NCBI GenBank assembly: GCA_010094045.1 | Contig: ML986584.1 | Location: 310,001-374,000 of the forward strand | DNA length: 64,000 bases | Source: Lojkania enalia | Taxonomy: Eukaryota > Ascomycota > Dothideomycetes > Pleosporales | Reading direction: 5' to 3' | Shown here: in pieces, positions 39,079 to 49,927 of the stretch | How the letters are laid out: each line of letters begins with the position of its first letter | How positions within the stretch are numbered: position 1 is the stretch's first letter | The notes under the pieces: model-generated | Database searches by the model: none | Told to the model about the DNA's origin: nothing | What the model saw: the letters and a program-made list of their open reading frames with translations, nothing else | Program-made: the position numbers and the translations under genes

Positions 39079-39719
39079 GTTATGAATAGAATGGCGTTGT
39101 CGTGTCAGGGTTACTGGCTCTATTGGAAGGGGGTCCGGTGATAATCGAGGCATGCAGGAGCTTGTTGATACGGATACATAAGGTCGCTAGGTATTTGAAG
39201 GGAATATAGAAATGAATTCTGCCATATCATTTTCACAATACGGGAACTTTTCCAACGCTGAAGCATTACCGATCCATGGTACACCTTCAAAGCATCCGTT
39301 GGTCTCGCATGTAACACCCCTCCATGAAAAATCAATCCCAAATTTCCCTATCCTACGACCCTAAATGTTCACCTTAGACTAATTATACATTTCCTCATAT
39401 CTTCCGCCATCTGTGCCCCATATCAACTGGTTTAGCCCCTGGAAGTAAGCTTTGCTGCCAGTACCGACCTCAGTTGCCCTCAAGATTTTCATCATGTTTT
39501 CCCGAAAGTCTTCAGGATATGAGTGGACAGCCGTAACAATGCGTTTTGATGATGTGTAGATGTAGTAATCAACAATGAATAGCCTCATGCCAGCGATTCC
39601 TGGACTGAAAATGCGTTAAATATCTTGGACGAACCGAGTCGTGGGAATATAGTTAGGAACGAAGTGCACGACGAATTCGCCCATATTTTATCTTGGACGT
39701 CGGGAACACTCAATTCGTG
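39079..39719. other. Intergenic, one unassigned open frame
   Basis: A - strand frame at 39,379-39,588 (69 codons, ending GLNQLIWGTDGGRYEEMYN) reads like plausible protein. It could be a further exon of the doubtful gene just to its right, but I could not join the two because a stop closes the upstream exon at 39,720. Confidence 0.35.
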
Positions 39720-40124
39720 TCAAGGCCCGTAAGTTAAGTAGAAGCGGCGGGAAAGAGATATAATCGATTCATCGTGGGTGCTCGAGCGGTCGGGAAGCTC
39801 TGACATCTTCCAGCCTACGTTGTTGAGGTTCAATTCAGGAGGCCCTATGGGTATTAGTGTATGGGAAGGAACCCTTAGACAAATCAGCATATGGCAAGAA
39901 AGCACCTTTATCTAGATAAAGGACGGGAAGACCGACGACGTGGACAAGCTGTTCACCTTTGGCAATAAGACTTTTGTCGTCATCGATGGTTATCTGTTAT
40001 TATGTGTCAAGTCCGCTTCAGCGAGCAAAGAAGGTTATGAACTTACTTGGCCCAAGCAATCTTCATGATTATCTTCAGAAGCAAAATGAAATACCGATGG
40101 GCCGGTTTGATATATCCCAACTAT
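39720..40124 (-). CDS. Possible small spliced gene, unknown function
   Basis: I do not recognise this product. Three blocks join in frame on the - strand: about 40,124-40,047 (GIYQTGPSVFHFASEDNH, ending at a CAA|GTAAGT donor), 39,993-39,906 (ITIDDDKSLIAKGEQLVH, ending at a G|GTGCTT donor) and 39,844-39,720 (GPPELNLNNVGWKMSELPD, ending in a stop). Introns would be 53 and 61 bp with good acceptors (AACAG and CATAG). Upstream of the first block I find stops and no convincing ATG in frame. It is either a real gene whose 5' part I missed or a decayed one. The coordinates given are those of the joined blocks, not of a complete gene. Confidence 0.33.
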
Positions 40125-40713
40125 CTCGCCCTTTTACAGCTTTTGGAGTGGTGGTGAGGTGGTAGTCGGACTATTTATGTGTCTAGAGAAATATGTTTGG
40201 TCAATTGCCCTGAAGGAAGCAGCAGATGCAATGCTTACGGCATCGAGGCTCACCCATCCTAAGTGGACACGAAGTCATAATTGCTATGAGGGCTCAAAGC
40301 CTCTTTAATGGACGATTGTTTGTGTAGATAATGGCAGCGAGATCGACGGAGGAGAGAGGAGTTAGTAAGCTGGAAAGAAGTTATATAAAAAGTGGACTGT
40401 GATGTAAGCAACCATTATTTAGGAGATTATTTTTACGTGGAAGTTGGTGGAGGTTGTTGCCTGGAGTGCAAGTTGGCCGAAGGTATGAAATGTGACTGGG
40501 CCGCCGTGGAGACAGGGCGTAAGAGTGCGCATCACAACAAAACAACTGAATAAGCAACTCAAACTCGAGATGTGAAGTACTCTGAACAGTTAATTATGAT
40601 ATAAAAGCACACAGAAAGATATTAACGCTGAAACAATTTACAGACCTAACAAGACATACACCCAAATCTATATCAGATTCATATAGTATCTCTCCCTAAG
40701 CTTCTATAGCTGC
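40125..40713. other. Intergenic, no gene seen
   Basis: Between the doubtful gene and the 3' end of the PARP-like gene. No open frame of note. It may contain the missing 5' part of the doubtful gene: an ATG followed by a GTAAGC donor occurs on the - strand near 40,250, but does not join in frame. Confidence 0.4.
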
Positions 40714-43700
40714 TTACACTGACCCACCCCTCAGCGCTGTCATAGCGCTCAACATCGGCGTCACAATGTGATTCGTATTCGGCGCATGCGCTGTCGCAGT
40801 AAAGAAAAATACATACCGAACCATCACTGACTTCTCATCTCTAATTACATGAATCCCTGGCGTCGGACTGTTTATATTACCGACAACCTCACACCCAAGC
40901 AGCATCCTCATATTGTTCAGCCCCGAGTTCCGCCAGGACACGGCGGAGGGCGAATAGCTGAAGGATGTTGCTGGATCCACGGCCAGATAAATTCCCCTCC
41001 CATGCGCAGCGCCAGTGCGCTGAAGGTTTGTCCCAGACTTCACGAGGAGGCCTTGGGCGAGAATGCTAGGGAGTCGGTCGAGTGATGTCCCGTGGAAGAG
41101 AACGCGGGTAGGGGGACTATTGTTTCGTAACTCCTTTGAAATCCTAGCAGCAAAATTGCTTTCCAGCTCTGGATTTGCGTTTGCGAGAACGAACTGATGA
41201 GTACCTGCTGCTAGGCCCGGTATGCGGCATAGGCCCGAAGCTGAGGCGATCAAGCCTCGGTATTGTGTGCACGCCCAAGTGAGAAGTTGTTCCGCGTCTT
41301 TGTGGGCATTGCTGAGTGTTTGTGAAAGATTAGTGCAGGTTTGAAGGACGGAAAGGAAGGGTAGAGAGTTTAAGATTGCGATGACCGCTTGCGTTGTGCG
41401 GATAGGGCAACAGGGTAGGAGTTCTGTTCTACCGCTCATAGCGGCGGCGTAGACTCCAGTAAGAAGCATGTCGACAGCAAAGGGATCGAAGCGTATTTCG
41501 GGAATTCGTACGTCGATAGGTAAGGAGTTGAATATCCTCATGCAGGAAAATGAGTGGCAGGGCATGAGACGCCTGAGTCGGGCCGTTTTTGAGTTGTGGT
41601 CGGAATCGCATACGATGCAGCTGTATGCCAAGTCGACCATTCGCGCTTTGATATATCTATGGAGGTTAGCGATACTAACACCGTTTGTGATCAAAAAGCG
41701 ATGCAGTATCCGATTTAACTGCCATGTGAAGGGTGTTGCCCACCCTCGACAGTACTGTGACTCCGGCTCTTTTGACCCCTGAAAACATACCCAAGGGGTG
41801 TGCTCTATTGTAAGCTCCTGGAAGTTGGGGTCGCTGTCGAGATGTACGCAGAAGGCTGGAGGCATGCTGCCGGTGTAATCAATGAACAAGCGCACTAGGA
41901 GTGTCTTAGCTGTTTTGAGGCCCAACGCCGCCCGTTCTAGGTCTGTGAATTGGTTTAAGGGAAAGCTAATCTCGATTTCGTTCTTGCCGTGCTTCTCCAC
42001 CGCATCAATAACATCCAGAGGGAGTGCTTCAATTTCGTCGTCTAAAGGATCAGTGTCTTGTATGCCCAACTGGTCGAGCAACAACGTAGTACCGAAGGGA
42101 TCCCGAGCTTTCAATGCCTTTTGTATCTCCTCTAACCGATTCGCTTCTTTTATAATCTCCGCTTCTTCCTCGTCATAGTATTTCCTCGCTTCGAGAAGGT
42201 TATTTCTTGGTATGTACTTTTCCCCCTCATAGATCTCAAGGTTCATGAATGAACTGAGGATTCTAATGGCAGCTTGGTCGCTCTCCTGGATATCATCATC
42301 CTCTAAAAGCCCAGATACTATGACCTCCTGAACAGCTATCGGTATGCTTTTGTCTTGGTTAGAGTCCCACAATCTCTGGCAGAAGCTGAGACCCTCCTCG
42401 CTCAATTCGAGGAGCGCCCGTAAGCAACACGAAATCTCATTCGCATTTCCCCCTTTTCCGGAAAGCCGGCCTGCCACTCTTTGCATGAGCCCTTCCGCAG
42501 GCCAGCCATCGGCCGCAGTGAGTGACTTTACTATGTTTAGCAGATAGTCTTCCCAGATACCGTCCCCTCCCTTAAGAATGCACGATGTTGCCTGCTTATT
42601 TCCTTCCGCTTTTTCTTCAAGCCTTGTGATGCAAGGCATATATTCCGAAAGTTTCTGAACCCACAGATGAAGGTTTTCTCGTAGCGGCGTAGGAGCAGAG
42701 CTCTTCGAGTTGATGATAAGGTCTGGAAATATAGTACTAAGATCTAGGATCCATTGAAACCATTCCCACACCTTGAAGTGGTTTAGCGTGTAGTCGATGA
42801 TTGTGTCCGATTGTTTATCTAGAAGCATATAAAGTATGCTCCTCCAACATTCCACAGCATCGGTATAGTCTCTGTTCGCAAGGATCCTCGTGAGCTTGAT
42901 GCAGTTCTGCTCACATTCCTCAAAATTCTGCATGATATCTAGTAGGTCGGAAGCAAATTGATTGGATAGCGCTGTGATTTCGCCCAAGCATGAACAACGA
43001 GTCTCGATCTCGTCCAGGTTATTGGCTATAGCCACCGCTAACGTACGGTAATCAGTACTCTTTGTATGACGCCATACTTGTAATAATATGTCCATTGTTC
43101 GTCGCAAATCTCGTGTTATCTTCTCGCACTGTATGAGTTGATTCATGCAGAATGCTTCAACTGAGTCCTTTACGATATTTCTAAATCCCTCAACCCTAGT
43201 ATTGTGTCCCCCTGCAGCGCGATAGATATCAAGAGCATTATCCATGTCCGTTACAGAAGGCAAAACGTCAAGTTGCGCTCGGATTCTTGAGTCGAGGTGC
43301 GGAAAACAACTTTGGGAGCCCTTTAGAGAAAAGCAAAAAGCGTGGACCTCCAATGCAAGGTGCTCCCAAGTAAGACCTTTCTCAATGTGCGTCCGTACTG
43401 CTAACTGGCAATCGCGCAGACATTGTTCTAGTCCTTTAATAAGCCATGGGCAGAACAAAATCCTTCGAAGATCCCCACTACGGTTATCGTCAAGAGTAGG
43501 TATTAGATGCCCTAGACAAGAAATATGCCTCCCTCCAATATTCCCCTGGGCTGTATATACCTCATATACTACCTCGCTAATGGAATATAATGGGGTCTCG
43601 GGGATTTTGCTAACAGCTTGGAGAAGTAGTAGAGCTTCATCCGTTATTGGCCTAGAGATGGTAAGTTTGACGAAGAGTCTAAAAGCCTTATAATCTCTTC

Positions 43701-44739
43701 TAAGCGCTGTTTCTAGGGCCAATGAGGTTCGATCCAATATTTCCCTCAGTTCATCTTTTGTGTAGCTTGGTACATGAACAATGAGGCTACGAAACCGGAC
43801 AAATGGCCTTTCGGCACGATATTGAGCGATCAACCCTTCCCTTAGCGTTGCATGCCTTCCGGAGATGAAGTCTGGACCCTCTAGTGCAAGCATATCCGGT
43901 AATATAGCCCTCTTTTCACTATCTAATTCATCTAGGAGAGCGATTCTTTCTAAATTAGGCTTCCATAAGGCCCAAATCCTCCAAATAGGAAATTGGGAGT
44001 CCAATATATGTTCCGGAAGGAGATGTCCGGGAGGAGTTGTCGCAGGAGAATTATTTGTCAGCGAGGCCATCCATGCGGTGGTAGAGTGTGCATTCACCCA
44101 TGCGCATCTAAGTTTCAGGTCTTCTAGCTGTAATGCAAAATATTTGAACGCCCGGCTCGCAAGGATAGAGAAGTCTGGAAGGATGCTCATATTCGGAACG
44201 TCCGTAACCCTTAGCAAGGCGCAAAAGCCTTGTAGATACCTTCCGGCAGTATCGTTGCCATGCGTAGCATAAGGTAATAGATGGGTGGCCCACTGTGCTT
44301 CCAGGTCGGTAAAAGTCTTGGAATTGCAATAATTGGCTGCAATTATGCACTGGAGATACATCTCGAGGCCGTAGAATGTTGCAGGTGCGACGTTCAATTC
44401 AATATTCAGCAAAGCCCTAATTGCTTGCGGAGACATTACGTGGGCGCAGGCTGCAACGGCTACATCCCTTGCCTCATGGCCCTCGATCATAAGCGCTAAT
44501 CGAATATCGATATCAGTTTGAGCAAGCTTGCCTTTCTTTTTGAGATAGTAGTCCGTGTGCTTGCTGATGAAGCTCCAAGGGAACCTCTGATCCGCTGGCC
44601 GTAGAGTGCCAGCAGTAGAATCGATTTGTTTATGCCATTCATCACTCTTCTTCTTGCCGAATAGTGTCTTTTTGGAGAACGGAGTCGGGGATCGCTTTTC
44701 AACTTCATCAGTGCGATCCGCGATTGCGGAAAGCCACAT
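40714..44739 (-). CDS. Large protein with C-terminal PARP catalytic domain
   Basis: Probable mono- or poly-ADP-ribosyltransferase, 1,341 aa in one open frame. The catalytic part is at the end (about 1,200-1,341): VLFHGTSLDRLPSILAQGL (NAD-binding His), GAAHGRGIYLAVDP (Tyr) and VIRDEKSVMVRYVF, where the third triad position is not an obvious Glu, which would favour mono-ADP-ribosylation or inactivity. Before it lies a stretch seen in fungal PARP proteins of this class: paired cysteines in YSCIVCDSDH, MPCHSFSC, then RIPEIRFDPFAVDMLLTGVYAAA and ELLPCCP. The first 900 residues look largely helical and match no domain I know. Some fungal PARPs carry a fused ubiquitin-conjugating domain; none is visible here. 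An alternative 5' end uses ATG 44,830, donor CAG|GTTAGA at 44,779 and an acceptor at 44,695, and changes only the first residues. Confidence 0.8.
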   Translation of the reverse strand: MWLSAIADRTDEVEKRSPTPFSKKTLFGKKKSDEWHKQIDSTAGTLRPADQRFPWSFISKHTDYYLKKKGKLAQTDIDIRLALMIEGHEARDVAVAACAHVMSPQAIRALLNIELNVAPATFYGLEMYLQCIIAANYCNSKTFTDLEAQWATHLLPYATHGNDTAGRYLQGFCALLRVTDVPNMSILPDFSILASRAFKYFALQLEDLKLRCAWVNAHSTTAWMASLTNNSPATTPPGHLLPEHILDSQFPIWRIWALWKPNLERIALLDELDSEKRAILPDMLALEGPDFISGRHATLREGLIAQYRAERPFVRFRSLIVHVPSYTKDELREILDRTSLALETALRRDYKAFRLFVKLTISRPITDEALLLLQAVSKIPETPLYSISEVVYEVYTAQGNIGGRHISCLGHLIPTLDDNRSGDLRRILFCPWLIKGLEQCLRDCQLAVRTHIEKGLTWEHLALEVHAFCFSLKGSQSCFPHLDSRIRAQLDVLPSVTDMDNALDIYRAAGGHNTRVEGFRNIVKDSVEAFCMNQLIQCEKITRDLRRTMDILLQVWRHTKSTDYRTLAVAIANNLDEIETRCSCLGEITALSNQFASDLLDIMQNFEECEQNCIKLTRILANRDYTDAVECWRSILYMLLDKQSDTIIDYTLNHFKVWEWFQWILDLSTIFPDLIINSKSSAPTPLRENLHLWVQKLSEYMPCITRLEEKAEGNKQATSCILKGGDGIWEDYLLNIVKSLTAADGWPAEGLMQRVAGRLSGKGGNANEISCCLRALLELSEEGLSFCQRLWDSNQDKSIPIAVQEVIVSGLLEDDDIQESDQAAIRILSSFMNLEIYEGEKYIPRNNLLEARKYYDEEEAEIIKEANRLEEIQKALKARDPFGTTLLLDQLGIQDTDPLDDEIEALPLDVIDAVEKHGKNEIEISFPLNQFTDLERAALGLKTAKTLLVRLFIDYTGSMPPAFCVHLDSDPNFQELTIEHTPWVCFQGSKEPESQYCRGWATPFTWQLNRILHRFLITNGVSIANLHRYIKARMVDLAYSCIVCDSDHNSKTARLRRLMPCHSFSCMRIFNSLPIDVRIPEIRFDPFAVDMLLTGVYAAAMSGRTELLPCCPIRTTQAVIAILNSLPFLSVLQTCTNLSQTLSNAHKDAEQLLTWACTQYRGLIASASGLCRIPGLAAGTHQFVLANANPELESNFAARISKELRNNSPPTRVLFHGTSLDRLPSILAQGLLVKSGTNLQRTGAAHGRGIYLAVDPATSFSYSPSAVSWRNSGLNNMRMLLGCEVVGNINSPTPGIHVIRDEKSVMVRYVFFFTATAHAPNTNHIVTPMLSAMTALRGGSV

Positions 44740-45723
44740 TACGTATAATGATTGAGTATTTCAGAAGAACGTCTCTAACCTGCGTGACACTATTTAGTCC
44801 AAGTGTGATGTAGCAATTAGACGTGTTCATAAACGTGTGAAGAGTATGTGCGCAGGGCTGAGAAGATAAAAACGCCTGTCGTCTTAGAATTCCCAAGCGA
44901 ATCCGACTAGATATATCTCTACCGAAAAGGTCGAGAAAAACGGGGCAGAGAATGAGACGATAGAGTCACCAGAAAATGATCGTAATATGCTCATCCTAGG
45001 AAATAAGATGTTAGACTTCAAGGCTTAGCGATGAGGGGGCTTCAATAGAATGCGTACAGGGCATTATTGATTGGCAAATTGGATTCTGCGCAACAACGTT
45101 CGCCAGTAGAATTCGTCAGGCAGAGTGCCTTGTTACCTAAGAAAATAAGTTGGGTTGATTTCAGTGAGGATGGAAGCTGGATGATAGACGAACTAGTAAG
45201 GAATCAAGACTGGAGAGGGAAGAGGCTGAGCAAGGCTGAGCTAGAAAGAGGCTTCGGTTACGCCTCGGGCTATTTGGATGTCGTGCGATGAATGATGATG
45301 TGGGTGCATTGCTGCCTTGTTACCCAATTGTGGCGCGGCATTCTAAACGAGACAGGTAGAACATTGGACTCTTGCTTGGCGAATAGGTGTCCTCTGAACG
45401 CTCGAGATATCGCAATTATAAAACTACTTCTAGAATGGCCACCGCATCCCCTCTACTCATTTGGCGCATTGCTATGTTATTGTTAACCAACGGTAGGTCA
45501 GGAGACTGTAGGTATTAGCCTATGTCTCAGCCGGAGGGGTGCACTGAGGAAATGCGATGGTAATTACGTGTTCCAATTACAATCGCTATCAGGGAACCGG
45601 ATACGAGAGGACCCACTTTAAACACGGGGAACGACTTGAAGTTGCATTGGTGGTATCTAATATGAAATCCACCGTCTATCAAGTTCGTTGGCAGGAACGC
45701 CTTCGACAAGTAAACAACGGTCA
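44740..45723. other. Intergenic between the PARP-like gene and its upstream neighbour
   Basis: Holds the PARP-like gene promoter. + strand frames at 45,067-45,291 and 45,292-45,486 lie end to end but show no recognisable domain. I do not call them genes. Confidence 0.45.
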
Positions 45724-47210
45724 TTACATTACGGCACATCGATCTGGATCTGGAGGTGCACCCCGGTTCTGCCGGAGATGAGCAGCAGCCTGTTTGATGA
45801 AATCACCGGTTTTATGGAAGCAGACTCGATTTCCCTTGGCATCCCGCACAGCCTCTCCTATAGAGAAGTCATATGACTGACCGGTATGGCTGTCCTTTGC
45901 GGGGCATTTCAGACCGTCAATGGCGTTCTGCTCGAGTTCTGGAACTGTGACATACGTTAAAATTCATTACAAGCAAGAAGGAATTTTGGCTTACGGGTTG
46001 CAAGGTATGCGAGAAATTCATCTACCGCGTGACGACTGGGCAGTGAATCGCTTGACTGGTCCTCGAGCAAGATCTTTCCCAGGCTCTCCAAGTGATCGAT
46101 AGTTTGTGGACGTACTCCCTTGGACATTTCGTGTTGTTGTATTTGCAAAGCAGCTAGTTGTTTTCCATCTGGATGAGAGATGACTGCACGAATGTCCTTC
46201 GGAGTGAACATTTGCCGACTGAGAGGGTTGCGCATCACACCGCCGTTTGCGGTGATAGCCTGTGCGAGCTCCTCCATATCCCATGCATAGTTGTCTTCAG
46301 TCACCAAAAACTTATCTCTGGGGATGTCCTTAATTGAGTCGCCCAGCATAGTTTCGTCATTAACGTAGTTCCTTTCCAAATTCTCATGCTCAACGTGCAT
46401 AAATGCGACCTCCGTGAGAAACTTGAGGCTTTCCGGTAAAGCAGACTGCAATGCTCGTTGGCGCCTGACCAAAGCGTCTCGAATTGCGTCGGTGTTTAGA
46501 CCGGAAGGCTTGCCGTTGGGTTCTCGCACCCATCGCATCATATCCTCAAGATCGGTAATGGCAAGTTCCATTGCCTTCTGGGGTTCAGATTCAATAATCC
46601 GCGCTATTGATCGTGCGCTCCCGGGGGGGGACGCTTTGATTGTGCTAGCCGTAATTCGCCCCTCGATGATGGCCTGGATTCTGGCGGTATGCTTCGATTG
46701 CGGCAATCCATTTTTCTTCTGCAATGCTTGTAAGCGCACTATATCTCCAAATAGAGATTTGGCCCGATTTCGCAATTGTTTATAACCCTGCGAGAACTCA
46801 AACTTTGCGGAGTCTAGATTATCTGGTAAATGTATAGGCGGGTGAGCAGGCTTTTTTCTAACTGGAGCTGGGGCCGAGACTGTTGTTGCTGGTGTTGAAG
46901 CAGCTGTTTGCGGAGCTGCGGGTGGTTCGGACTTTTTCAAAAGAATGTTTAAAAACCCAGTGACATCAGGGTCAGTCGGAGCAAGCCTCTTTAATTCGGT
47001 TGCGCTCTCTGTAGCGGCATCAAGCCAACCAATTGAGATGTAATGTTCTATGAGGAGCTTGCTTGCTTGAATTGCGGGTGGATGTCGTGAAATTTCCTCG
47101 AGCAGCTCACCAATAAGAGCTACGTCAGGCTCACCGGAGCCAGTCCCGCCTGAGGCGGCCGTAGTCGCGGTCGAAGGTCCTGGCAAGTTTGGGCGAAGCG
47201 AGATTCTCAT
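45724..47210 (-). CDS. Conserved fungal protein of unknown function
   Basis: I do not recognise a named family. Two exons, 47,210-45,995 and 45,944-45,724, joined by a 50-bp intron (GTAAGC...TCACAG), give 478 aa. The first 90 residues have two helix pairs resembling TPR units (ALIGELLEEISRHPPAIQ, HYISIGWLDAATESATEL). A Pro/Ala-rich linker ends in RKKPAHPPIHLPDNL. A helical region rich in Arg/Lys/Glu follows (GYKQLRNRAKSLFGDIVRL, ALQKKNGLPQSKHTARIQA), then LVTEDNYAWDMEELAQAI. The exon 2 end has paired Cys (GLKCPAKD, NRVCFHK, DRCAVM), giving a C-terminal part a little like a modified RING or U-box fold, which is speculative. The start is the Met of MRISLRPN; a Met seven codons upstream (47,231) is also possible. 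Confidence 0.72.
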
Positions 47211-48141
47211 GGTCGAAATATGGACATTCAACGATCCAGGGTGATGAGCAATGGCCGAAGCTTGCGGTAGGAAGCGATATCAATGGTGCGCAAGTGAGCC
47301 AACCAAGTAATTGTGATTCGAGGCCCAGAAGCTCAACAACTGTCGTATCAGAGACAAGAAGTGAACAGAGAGAAAGGCTGAAGCAGAAAGTTATGAACGG
47401 AGCGCGGTCCTTTTCGTAGTAGTCATCGACAAAGTTGTTAGCATCATCAAGAGGGTGGCAGTGGTATACCTCCACTGCCTAGGAGGCAGTGACACAGCTC
47501 TGGCAGCCAACCCCCGCAATGGGTGACCGGTGGTGGTGAGCGGAGCCTTGAGTTGCAGCCTGTTGGGACGTAAGCCATAGGCACGGGCCCTGTGGCTAAG
47601 TTTCTTTGTGATTTGTCTAGGGGGCTAGTGACCTTGTCAAACTTCACTGCCCCTAGCCCTTGTAGTTACCTCGTACCTACTAGCAAATGCCGGCCCGTTC
47701 CAAGGACCGTGAAATGACGAAATTTAGAGTGGCATAGCAATGAACTCGGACCTTTCAAATTCTTCAATATATACTGGCCCACAGAGTTCTTAAAATCAAA
47801 AGAAATTCCTATAAACGAGCCGAATAGTAGAAATGTTATGTGACCAAGGCTAGACATTCAGTCAATAAAAATGAAATACTTTAGATGGAGCTGTAGAGCT
47901 GGGTGCTAGCTTCAAGGTCATTCGAATGCTCATAGTTCTGTGAGGAAGGAATCGTATTCCAAAAGACGAAGCTTTACTTACAAGCAATATCCCTCATAGC
48001 CATATAGGAACACTATCATTCCTCCAGGGTGTCTCACGACTCCCACATAATACGACCTCGATTCAAGGGCAAGCTCTAGTTTCTGAAAAGCTTCCATTCT
48101 ATTAAAATCTAGGGTATATCTCTCGCCACTCGTGTAGCCAT
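47211..48141. other. Intergenic, with a short hairpin
   Basis: No gene recognised. A hairpin of 8 bp with a 3-base loop (CACTGCCT agg AGGCAGTG) lies at 47,473-47,491, and a second partly self-complementary stretch of GGGGCTAG/CTAGCCC type spans about 47,616-47,660. These could belong to a structured RNA or be incidental. Confidence 0.4.
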
Positions 48142-49269
48142 CTAAAACAACAAATCTGGATACTCCCCCAACACCCCCTCCCTACCGCCATCAAAAATCT
48201 CATGCAACCCATCCAACTCCGCAAACCTCTCAGCAAACCTAAGACCCCTCAATCTCTCCCTCTCGATTATGTCCCAATTCCACTCTCCACTCTCAACCAT
48301 CTTTTCCGGAAGTACGAGTTCAACATCGCCATTCGCCACCGCCGTAACATCTCCTTTATGCACCCAGTCCGCCGGCTTCGCGGGCACCATATCCGCATCA
48401 AACAATGCTTGCTCCGGTGGCACCGTAATCTTCCCCTTCTTAATAACATACTTCGCCAAAGCTGTCGCAAAAACCACACCCTTCAGCCTCTCTCTAATGT
48501 TCCCCTCATCCTCCTTACTACCCGTCTTCTTCCCTGTCCTCCACGGTTGCAGCGTAAAGCTCTTCGGTCTTGCAACCCCTGGCTTGACAATATGGGTAAC
48601 GAGATAAAACCATTTGCGATCCCATGTCAGAAGCCTAGTCCACATCTCATACTTATGATACGGTAGAATCTCTTTCTTGAAAAGACAGCTTATCCCACCG
48701 AGGGCAATCATATGTTTGCCTCGCGTACCCGATGTAGCACCCATACCATCTATGCTATTCGCTATATATTCATGTTTGCTACCGCCATACAAGCGGCTGT
48801 TCTTGCGGATTGCGTTGCGGATGATTGCAGTGAAGAGATGTGTGCGAGAGATATCCATGTCGGAGAAGTATGTAGAGTTACTTTTGTGCAGGTTGTAATC
48901 CATTTCGAGGATCGGGGTACGTGAGGATGAGATTACGGGTTGGAAGAGGGCGTGCGGCGGGATGGGAGTCGGTTGCAGGTACAAGTGATATATAAAGGCG
49001 CGGAAGAAGCGCATCTAGTCATCCTGTATCAGCAAATATTTCATTTACGCTCGTGAGCATCGGGAAGCTAGGAGGGGTGGAAAGCGTACATGCCACACGA
49101 ACGGGAGATTCTTTAGGTTCGCGAGCGCGAAAAGGATTGCAATTATCCTCCAGACGCCTCCTGGCGCAGAGATGCCAGACCATTTGATTATAAAGTTTCG
49201 AAGAGACACTTGGCTCGCGAAGGCTGCGATTGAAGCGCCCATAACGGCTAGGCTGACGGCTCGAGGCAT
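48142..49269 (-). CDS. THEM6-like thioesterase-fold protein
   Basis: A membrane-anchored protein of the 4HBT-like group that includes animal THEM6; the activity of the family is poorly defined. Two exons, 49,269-49,090 and 49,014-48,142, joined by a 75-bp intron (GTACGC...GACTAG), give 350 aa; the acceptor lies directly before the ATG of the longer exon, so the protein reads FVWH|MRFFRAF. The N-terminus has a hydrophobic segment (SLAVMGASIAAFASQ) and a second one (VWRIIAILFALANL). The family core begins with DYNLHKSNSTYFSDMDISRTH and continues with GTRGKHMIALGGISCLFKKEI and a strand with KWFYLVTHIVKPG. A shorter model starting at 49,014 would lose the membrane anchor. Confidence 0.85.
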
Positions 49270-49927
49270 CTTGATAGATCGCAGGCCACCCTAGGACATA
49301 AGCCTAGGAAAGGGTGGTGGATTGAAAGTTGAGAGAAGAGCGATGGCGCGTGCGACGAAACGTCTGCATTAAGAAGATTGAAAAAGGGGGACGATTATAA
49401 ATTTCGGTTTTATAAGGTGCCTCCTGATGCTAGCGAAGTATGCAGCTGTTAGTGATTCTTATCACACTGATCGCGAGCCGAGGCACGGAACTCAGAATGC
49501 CGTTTCCGATAGGCATTTGACAGAAAACCCAAACACTTTGCCCTGTTCCTCACGATGATGCCTGAATTGAGAAAGATGCTGTTCTTGTAGAGCTATGCTT
49601 GGGTGTAGCTATATCATTTGGGAGGACCACCATCGAAATCGAGACCCGACTCCACATGCCTAAGTCGCCTAATTACCTCACAAGGTTGCGCTTCTACCCT
49701 AATGGAGCGTCGCGAAGACCTGCCTGTGCGATACTGCTCTTCTGCATCGCTTGTTAGGGAATCATCAATACTAGCACTTTCTTATACTGCATTGGCTTTA
49801 AGTCCAATATGTTTCACATGGTCAATAAACTGTCAAGACAGGCACTATCATCTTTACCCCTCCTTTAAAAATGGCAGTTTATGGTACTTCGTCCAAGTAT
49901 CCGATGCCGGACGCACTATCGAGTCGA
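49270..49927. other. Intergenic, promoter of the THEM6-like gene
   Basis: Lies between two - strand genes. A + strand frame at 49,618-50,004 overlaps the end of the eIF2D gene and looks like a shadow. Nothing else seen. Confidence 0.45.

Noticed and set aside
45067..45486. Two adjacent + strand frames of 74 and 64 codons
   Set aside because: They are separated by a stop, show no domain and have no plausible intron; not called as genes.
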